This document shows, in pieces, positions 60,253 to 64,000 of a DNA stretch of 64,000 nucleotides. Origin of the DNA: Clarkia xantiana subsp. parviflora. Taxonomy: Eukaryota > Streptophyta > Magnoliopsida > Myrtales > Onagraceae. The position numbers and the translations under genes were made by a program. The notes beneath the pieces are model-generated. The model was not told the DNA's origin and ran no database searches. It worked only from the letters and a program-made list of their open reading frames with translations. The number at the start of each line of letters is the position of its first letter. Within the stretch, counting starts at the first letter, position 1. The stretch is from NCBI GenBank assembly GCA_036873135.1, contig JAPTYO010000008.1, forward strand, positions 32,080,761 through 32,144,760. The letters run 5' to 3'.

Positions 60253-61879
60253 GAGGCTAACTTAAGTTTTTAGTGGATTTTAATACCCTACTTAGCCAAC
60301 AAGTAATTAATTCGGCCGAACCCTATAGGGTAATAGGCCGGTCCAATTTTGCACAATCGGGTTGGGTCAACCAACCCGGGAGACCAAGGGAACCGAACCG
60401 AATCGGGTTCCATGGGTCAAAAACCGGTGCGGGTTAATCAAACCGGGTTTTCTCAATCGGTCTGACCAATTCGGGTTAGGTTGGACCGGGTCAACTAAAA
60501 TGGGTCGGACCGACCCGGTTCACGTGAAGGACCGAACTGAATTCCTATTTTCAACCGAACTGGACCGGCCGAACCTTATTGGACCGAACCGAACAGGCCA
60601 AACCGGGTTTTCACTGAATCGGACCCTTAAAACCGGACAGAACCGTGTCAATTCAAAATAGGATGGCCAAATTTAAAAATCAAATGTTTCGAACTTTAAA
60701 ATTACCTACGTAACGCTTATAGGTTTAATAATTTCACGTTTTAATTAAACCTGATGCCTAGTTTCGATTATGAGGGTGGATCTCGGAAATGCATGTTTCA
60801 CTCGAGCTGGATTCCTAGTTTCAAATTTCCTACTTCCTCGAAAGTAATTCAATTTCTCCTTTTGAATTACAGAACCGAGAAGAGGAATGAGCCTAGAAGT
60901 GGAGAAAATGCCCCTGAATAAAATAAGGATTGGATGTAGAAACCGTCCTTACTTGCTTGAACTTTTCTATTTTCAGCTATGAATACTCTTGGATTATAAG
61001 TTTCCCCGTGAGTAACGGGAACCTTTTATTTTGGGCATGTAAATAATGCTTGAATAGAGTATGGATAATTACTATTATTCATCACCTCGAACCGCTTGAT
61101 CTTATAGTTATTATCCAACACATTGCTAATCTGAGTGTGATCGATTTAAAATATTCCATGTTTATTAGTACTATATGAAATAGTTAAAACCGTAATGATG
61201 AATATGTAAGAAACCGATTAAAATAAATTTTGGAAACTAAACGATTTCACCATGGGTAATAACTGGTGATTTTCGCGCCACACGCAAAGTTCCTCGTTAG
61301 ATGAGATATATCGATTCAAAGTACAAATCAATAAGAAGTGTATTTTTTTATTTAATGCTTCATATAAATTTTCATATGCATTAAGGACCCACTTCGGATT
61401 TTGCTCATTGATTTCTTATAAATCGAGAATAAGTATGCTTCAAAAGCTTCCACGATCTCGTAAAAGAATCAATTGTTGCACAAGGTGAAAACCTAATGCA
61501 CAATATAAATTTGGACAAACCTTTAAAAATGAGTATGTAATGAAAATGATATTGTCTGTCAGACGACTAACCAATTGTACGCCTCTAACGATAAAGATTG
61601 TCGAAGAATTTTAAATCATGCACTTCTAGGACATAATCTGAAACGATTAATGTTTAGAACTTTGTTCGTATAGCATCGGTCATCACGACACCTCGAGAGC
61701 TATTAAATGGTAATAAGAAGGATCTTACAAAAATGAGACATTGTAATTGCAAAGTTAAGACACATTGTACAAATACGAGTACTGAAAAGTATCTCTATAA
61801 AATACCTGTGTGTGGTAGCTCAGGAGATTGGTGACGAGGTCGAACATGAGACGTTACGTTCCTTGAGGACGAATTTTCA
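60253..61879 (+). mobile_element. copia leader and internal sequence (+)
   Basis: 60253-60660 is the reverse-complement counterpart of the leader at 45.8 kb / 2.8 kb, including the AACCGAACC block (60330-60650). From about 61170 it matches, in reverse, 30.0-31.0 kb. The gag-like segment expected between them is absent. Non-coding. Confidence 0.6.
60330..60650. repeat. AACCGAACC minisatellite in copia leader
   Basis: Reverse-complement form of the GGTTCGG block at 2638-2860. A 99-codon open frame across it is a repeat artefact. Confidence 0.7.
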
Positions 61880-62545
61880 TTGCTTCATAACATCCAAGAA
61901 AGAGAAGTCATAATTGAACTAGAGCAGGATAATGATGATCAGGTCCCACTTACTTCGAGTGGGAGATTTGAGGCAGAAACACAAGTGAGCAACATAGTAA
62001 ATGAGAATGGAGATATTTTCATAATAAATCCAGTCGGAGGAGTCAATCCAACCACACAGATCACTGTTGTTGCAAGTGCGAATCAAGTCAAACCTGATAA
62101 TCATGTTGCTGAACCGCTGGATGAAAATCCTATATTACCTCAACTACCTACTGGGAACAGTGGAGTGATACAACCAACTTGGTTACTGGTCCTAGTGACC
62201 GTGGAATTAATCTCGGAGATAGAATCCCGAGACCAAGAGGTCGTCCACGAAAACTTGTTGGTGAAGGTCCAAGTAACACTCTTGTTCCCAGTGAGAGTAT
62301 TGCACCGACAATGAGCATAATTCCTAGTGGGAGCAATCTTCAAGTTCAATATGGGACTAATGAGGTTATACGTAGTCAAAAGCATCGAAGTTCTTCCAAT
62401 AAGTATCCCATTGAAAGAAGTGAATTGTTCACTCTGACTTCGGTTGATGAACCCGTAACGGTTAAACAAGCTAGAGATAGACCTCAAGAGAAGGAATGGA
62501 GGAAACCAATGGAGGATGAGATCGCCTCTATGAAAGCTAATTCGG
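61880..62545 (+). pseudogene. copia integrase C-terminus / RT connection, frameshifted
   Basis: The first frame (61880-62160) gives a region with VNENGDIFIINP and NHVAEPLDENPILPQLPTG, close to the minus-strand copy at 29283-30040. The sequence then shifts frame at about 62160 and continues as RIPRPRGRPRKLVGEGPSN and EWRKPMEDEIASMKANSV. Related throughout to the minus-strand copy. No DDE core upstream. Confidence 0.75.
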
Positions 62546-62840
62546 TGTGTATTTGGTATATATGCATGCTAACCGTAGAACCATAGGGGCTAAGTGGGTT
62601 CTGAAGTTGAAACTCACTGCTGATGGAGCTGTCGAGCGGTACAAAGCTCGACTCGTTGTGAAAGGATATACCGAACTTCACGGAGTGGACCTTGATGAGA
62701 CATACTCACCAACTGTGCGTTACAACACAGTCCAGGCCATTTTGGCTTTGGTTGCAAGCCTCGAACTGGAGCTGCACCAAATGGATGCTAAGACTGCATT
62801 CCTCCACGGAAACCTGGAGGAAGTGATCGATATGGAGCAA
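62546..62840 (+). pseudogene. copia reverse transcriptase, N-terminal part
   Basis: Third frame of the same gene: RTIGAKWVLKLKL, then DETYSPTVRYNTVQ, then LHQMDAKTAFLHGNLEEV. It breaks off after the MEQ that follows. The YLDD active site and everything downstream are missing; the next bases belong to internal sequence like 30.6-30.9 kb (reversed). Non-functional. Confidence 0.85.
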
Positions 62841-63039
62841 TATAGGTATGTGCACTATCTTCCGCTGCGTATTAGTTACCATTCACGTATCTAGGTTTTT
62901 GTTTCCGTAGTATTTAACCCCGTAATCCAATACAGGTCACAAAGGCCGAATAAATGAAACGATAAACACATACTCCAACATCATTATTGACCATCGATTG
63001 CATAACTAAAACGAACGATTTAGTTATAATTAATTGTTA
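62841..63039 (+). mobile_element. copia internal sequence, second stretch
   Basis: Reverse-complement counterpart of about 30790-30950, placed downstream of the truncated RT. Together with 61170-61870 it suggests a tandem repeat of this segment, as at 30641-34830. Interrupted by the solo LTR. Confidence 0.5.
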
Positions 63040-63044
63040 GTACT
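63040..63044. repeat. Target-site duplication GTACT (left)
   Basis: Same five bases at 63754-63758. Confidence 0.9.
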
Positions 63045-63753
63045 TGATGGATATCTGTCCAATTCGGGTTCGTATTTACATTTTGGACCTTGCAAACACG
63101 ACGAAACCCGTAAACGGATTTTACCGCGGACACCCCGAGTCCAAAATGGTCTGGATGTGCGCAGCACCCGGACCGGGACTTCCGGATTGCCTTGGCAGGC
63201 CGAACTGGTCCGGTTCGCCCGGCAATCCGGACCATGTCGAACATCCGACATGGTCCGGACTGTCGACTGGCACCGCGCGCTTACCCCTATTATTTTTACT
63301 AAGTATGAGAAGTTAGTGCGCACATAGCCAACCTCGATATAGGTAAGCGTTTTCCTTTAACCGGCATTGAACCGCATAGAACAGGGTACGGTTCTCAGGT
63401 TTCCTATAAATAGGGACCTAGACCTCCCATTTGCCAAGTTAACTCGAAACTCTCTCAAATTGGCTATTTGAGCTCTGACCTCTCTCTACATACTTTCTCT
63501 CTCTAGATTATTACTTAAGCATCGGAGAGGGTTCAACCAGCACCACCCCCGCTCTCCATGCTGGTTATTGCCCGTTTTGCAGGACCCGACGTGTAGGAGA
63601 CCGAGATTGGATCCAAAGCCAATTTCAGGGTTCGAGGATCGAGGTTCGCGGATCGTGGATCGTGACGTGCTGACAGGAGACTGTACCTGCGTGCACATCC
63701 AACCCGTTCGCGAATAGCAACCCGATGTGTCCCAGGTGGAACCAACCTCAACA
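63045..63753 (+). mobile_element. Solo LTR of a Tat-type element (709 bp)
   Basis: TGATGGATATCTG to CCTCAACA, perfect 5-bp duplications on both sides and no internal region, so two LTRs have recombined to one. TATA box CTATAAATAG at 63404-63412; TTAAGCATCGGAGAGGG at 63515-63531 followed by CACCACCCCC. The U3 start resembles 59660 and 35920 (reverse), the rest less so. Confidence 0.92.
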
Positions 63754-63758
63754 GTACT

Positions 63759-64000
63759 CCATAAATATAAAATTGATAAACCGATAATTAAATGGTTGAA
63801 ACGAAACAATTTCACTTAGGGTAAATACCCGAGTTTGTTTCGTGCATAACGCGAAGATCCCGATGAAATCGGACCAAATCAATTCGAAGTACAAATTTAT
63901 TGATAATTTGTATGATTTGAAGCTCAAAATAACTTTACCCGCTTAGTGATAACTCAACTGATTACTCATAAATTCGAGCATATTGATTGCTTTTTAAGCT
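63759..64000 (+). mobile_element. copia internal sequence, continued
   Basis: Continues 62841-63039 across the solo LTR; matches 30.64-30.78 kb in reverse. No coding frame. Confidence 0.5.

Noticed and set aside
60362..60661. 99-codon plus-strand frame in the copia leader
   Set aside because: Entirely inside the AACCGAACC minisatellite; low-complexity artefact.

Overview
The window is a transposon-dense, heterochromatin-like stretch of a flowering-plant nuclear genome. The evidence is wall-to-wall plant LTR retrotransposons (Ty1/copia with initiator-Met-tRNA-type primer sites, and Ty3/gypsy of the Tat lineage with a second, archaeal-type RNase H), plant-type short introns, a Mutator-type MITE and a nuclear insertion of organelle DNA. 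No intact host gene is visible. The only long reading frames are retroelement proteins, most of them broken, and apparent ORFs inside tandem repeats.

Layout, left to right. 1-1135: 3' end and 3' LTR of a Tat element (+) inserted into the gag region of a minus-strand copia element whose leader, primer site and 5' LTR run to 4423. 4424-6440: 3' part (RNase H and LTR) of another copia element (+), interrupted by that LTR. 6779-7297: fold-back Mutator-type MITE with a perfect 9-bp duplication. 7365-11556: copia LTR / interior / LTR / interior / LTR tandem structure; the second interior carries a ~510-bp mosaic of organelle DNA (nad7, LSU rRNA, rbcL). 11557-28140: a non-autonomous Tat-like element (Tat-N) with its flanking copia, amplified as a ~4.5-5 kb segmental triplication. 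27585-30040: copia pol (-), broken by a small hAT-like MITE. 30641-34830: two tandem copies of a 2.1-kb copia gag/leader segment. 35199-45769: a complete-ended Tat element (-) with 5-bp target duplication GGTCC, degenerate pol, deleted gag, and an antisense (+) four-exon gene preceded by fourteen 19-bp repeats. 46638-56918: a copia LTR split by a 9.7-kb non-autonomous LTR element (47093-56766, target duplication CACAT) filled with tandem repeats. 56919-60252: 3' half of a second Tat element (+) with its own antisense, intron-containing gene. 60253-62880: copia fragment (+). 63045-63753: solo Tat LTR with target duplication GTACT.

Relationships. Several insertions can be ordered by nesting, for example 47093-56766 inside a copia LTR, itself inside the Tat at 56919-60252, itself inside the copia leader at 60253. 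The most biologically interesting object is the antisense gene of the Tat element at 37684-39132. Its frame stays open across three predicted introns, a second Tat element at 56.9-58.2 kb carries a recognisably homologous gene, and its upstream region is an array of motifs that look like plant transcription-factor sites (W-box and CGCG cores). A short motif around AGCATCGGAGAG is shared by otherwise unalignable Tat LTRs.
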